DNA from: Emcibacteraceae bacterium
Lineage (GTDB): Bacteria; Pseudomonadota; Alphaproteobacteria; Sphingomonadales; Emcibacteraceae
Direction: 5' to 3'
Assembly: GCA_021774795.1 (NCBI GenBank)
Contig: JAJFIR010000044.1
Location: forward strand, 1-64,000
Length of the DNA stretch: 64,000 bases
The first letter of the stretch is position 1; each line of letters begins with the position of its first letter. The notes beneath the pieces were generated by a model that was not told the DNA's origin, made no database searches, and was given only the letters and a program-made list of their open reading frames with translations. This document shows positions 63,937 through 64,000 of the stretch, piece after piece. Both the position numbers and the translations under genes were made by a program.

Positions 63937-64000
63937 ATGATTGCTAATCTACCAATGTATCAAAGGCCGGAACTTGTGGATGCCCATGACCTATATTGGC
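63937..64000 (+). CDS. PhnD-like substrate-binding protein, 3' end cut by window
   Basis: Only 21 residues are visible: MIANLPMYQRPELVDAHDLY and W. The ANLPMY-RPE pattern followed by a tryptophan is characteristic of the start of PhnD-like phosphate/phosphonate-type periplasmic binding proteins of the short, signal-less kind. GGAA lies 9 bases upstream of the ATG. The frame runs off the window. Confidence 0.6.
   Translation, partial: MIANLPMYQRPELVDAHDLYW

Overview
The window reads as chromosomal DNA of an AT-rich, Gram-negative alphaproteobacterium, probably aquatic. DUF4169 and DUF2889 genes sit side by side, there are many outer-membrane and secreted proteins, and a complete exosortase/VPLPA-CTERM exopolysaccharide locus is present. 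I could not run a taxonomic search, so the placement is inference. I saw no tRNA, rRNA, CRISPR array or insertion sequence. Both edges cut genes: an MBOAT acyltransferase at the left and a PhnD-like protein at the right.

Left part (1-9.5 kb): a truncated MBOAT gene, then mostly predicted exported proteins of families that are usually cytoplasmic (FAH-fold hydrolase, metallo-beta-lactamase-fold hydrolase, cupin, Tat-signal aminotransferase, SRPBCC-cupin fusion), a possibly broken acyltransferase-3 gene, an NTF2-like protein and a beta-propeller lipoprotein. A gene-poor stretch at 7.8-8.6 kb carries strong inverted repeats. glpK follows at 9.8 kb; its partner glpD is far away at 46.4 kb.

Centre (11.3-46.4 kb): one large exopolysaccharide/exosortase region. 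A tight seven-gene minus-strand operon (18.2 to 11.3 kb) makes dTDP-L-rhamnose (rfbB, rfbA, rfbC, rfbD) and continues into a DegT aminotransferase, an ATP-grasp ligase and an alpha/alpha-toroid protein. On the plus strand are a GH5-like secreted glycosidase and two remarkable tandem genes: an adenylation-carrier-acyltransferase-3 fusion and a carrier-acyltransferase-3 fusion. The long minus-strand series from 43.6 down to 24.4 kb encodes Wza-like export, an outer-membrane barrel, a Wzz-like chain-length protein, a tyrosine-kinase-like ATPase, a Wzx flippase, Pgi, GalU, a PP-loop protein, four glycosyltransferase or acetyltransferase genes, a WecG-STAS fusion, an exosortase-EpsI fusion, the PrsT-like TPR lipoprotein and the exosortase-associated ATPase. 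A VPLPA-CTERM target protein lies at 43.9-44.5 kb behind a textbook sigma-54 promoter, and the initiating phosphoglycosyltransferase reads divergently from it. I recognise no Wzy polymerase and no PrsK/PrsR regulator here.

Right part (46.4-64 kb): glpD, two tandem S9 peptidases, an exported sulfatase with an unusual active-site motif, a LysR regulator divergent from a small membrane protein and a cyclase-family gene, a lipid kinase, a lipidated S8 autotransporter protease, DUF4169 and DUF2889, queC-queE, a PhyH dioxygenase, an SRPBCC-ArsR pair, a Sel1-like lipoprotein, small ORFs and the start of a PhnD-like gene.

The best candidate for an undescribed system is the plus-strand pair at 20.45-24.38 kb. 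It combines an NRPS-like activating domain, carrier domains and membrane acyltransferases in two polypeptides. This is a Dlt-like layout, and it could decorate the exopolysaccharide with an activated acyl or aminoacyl group.
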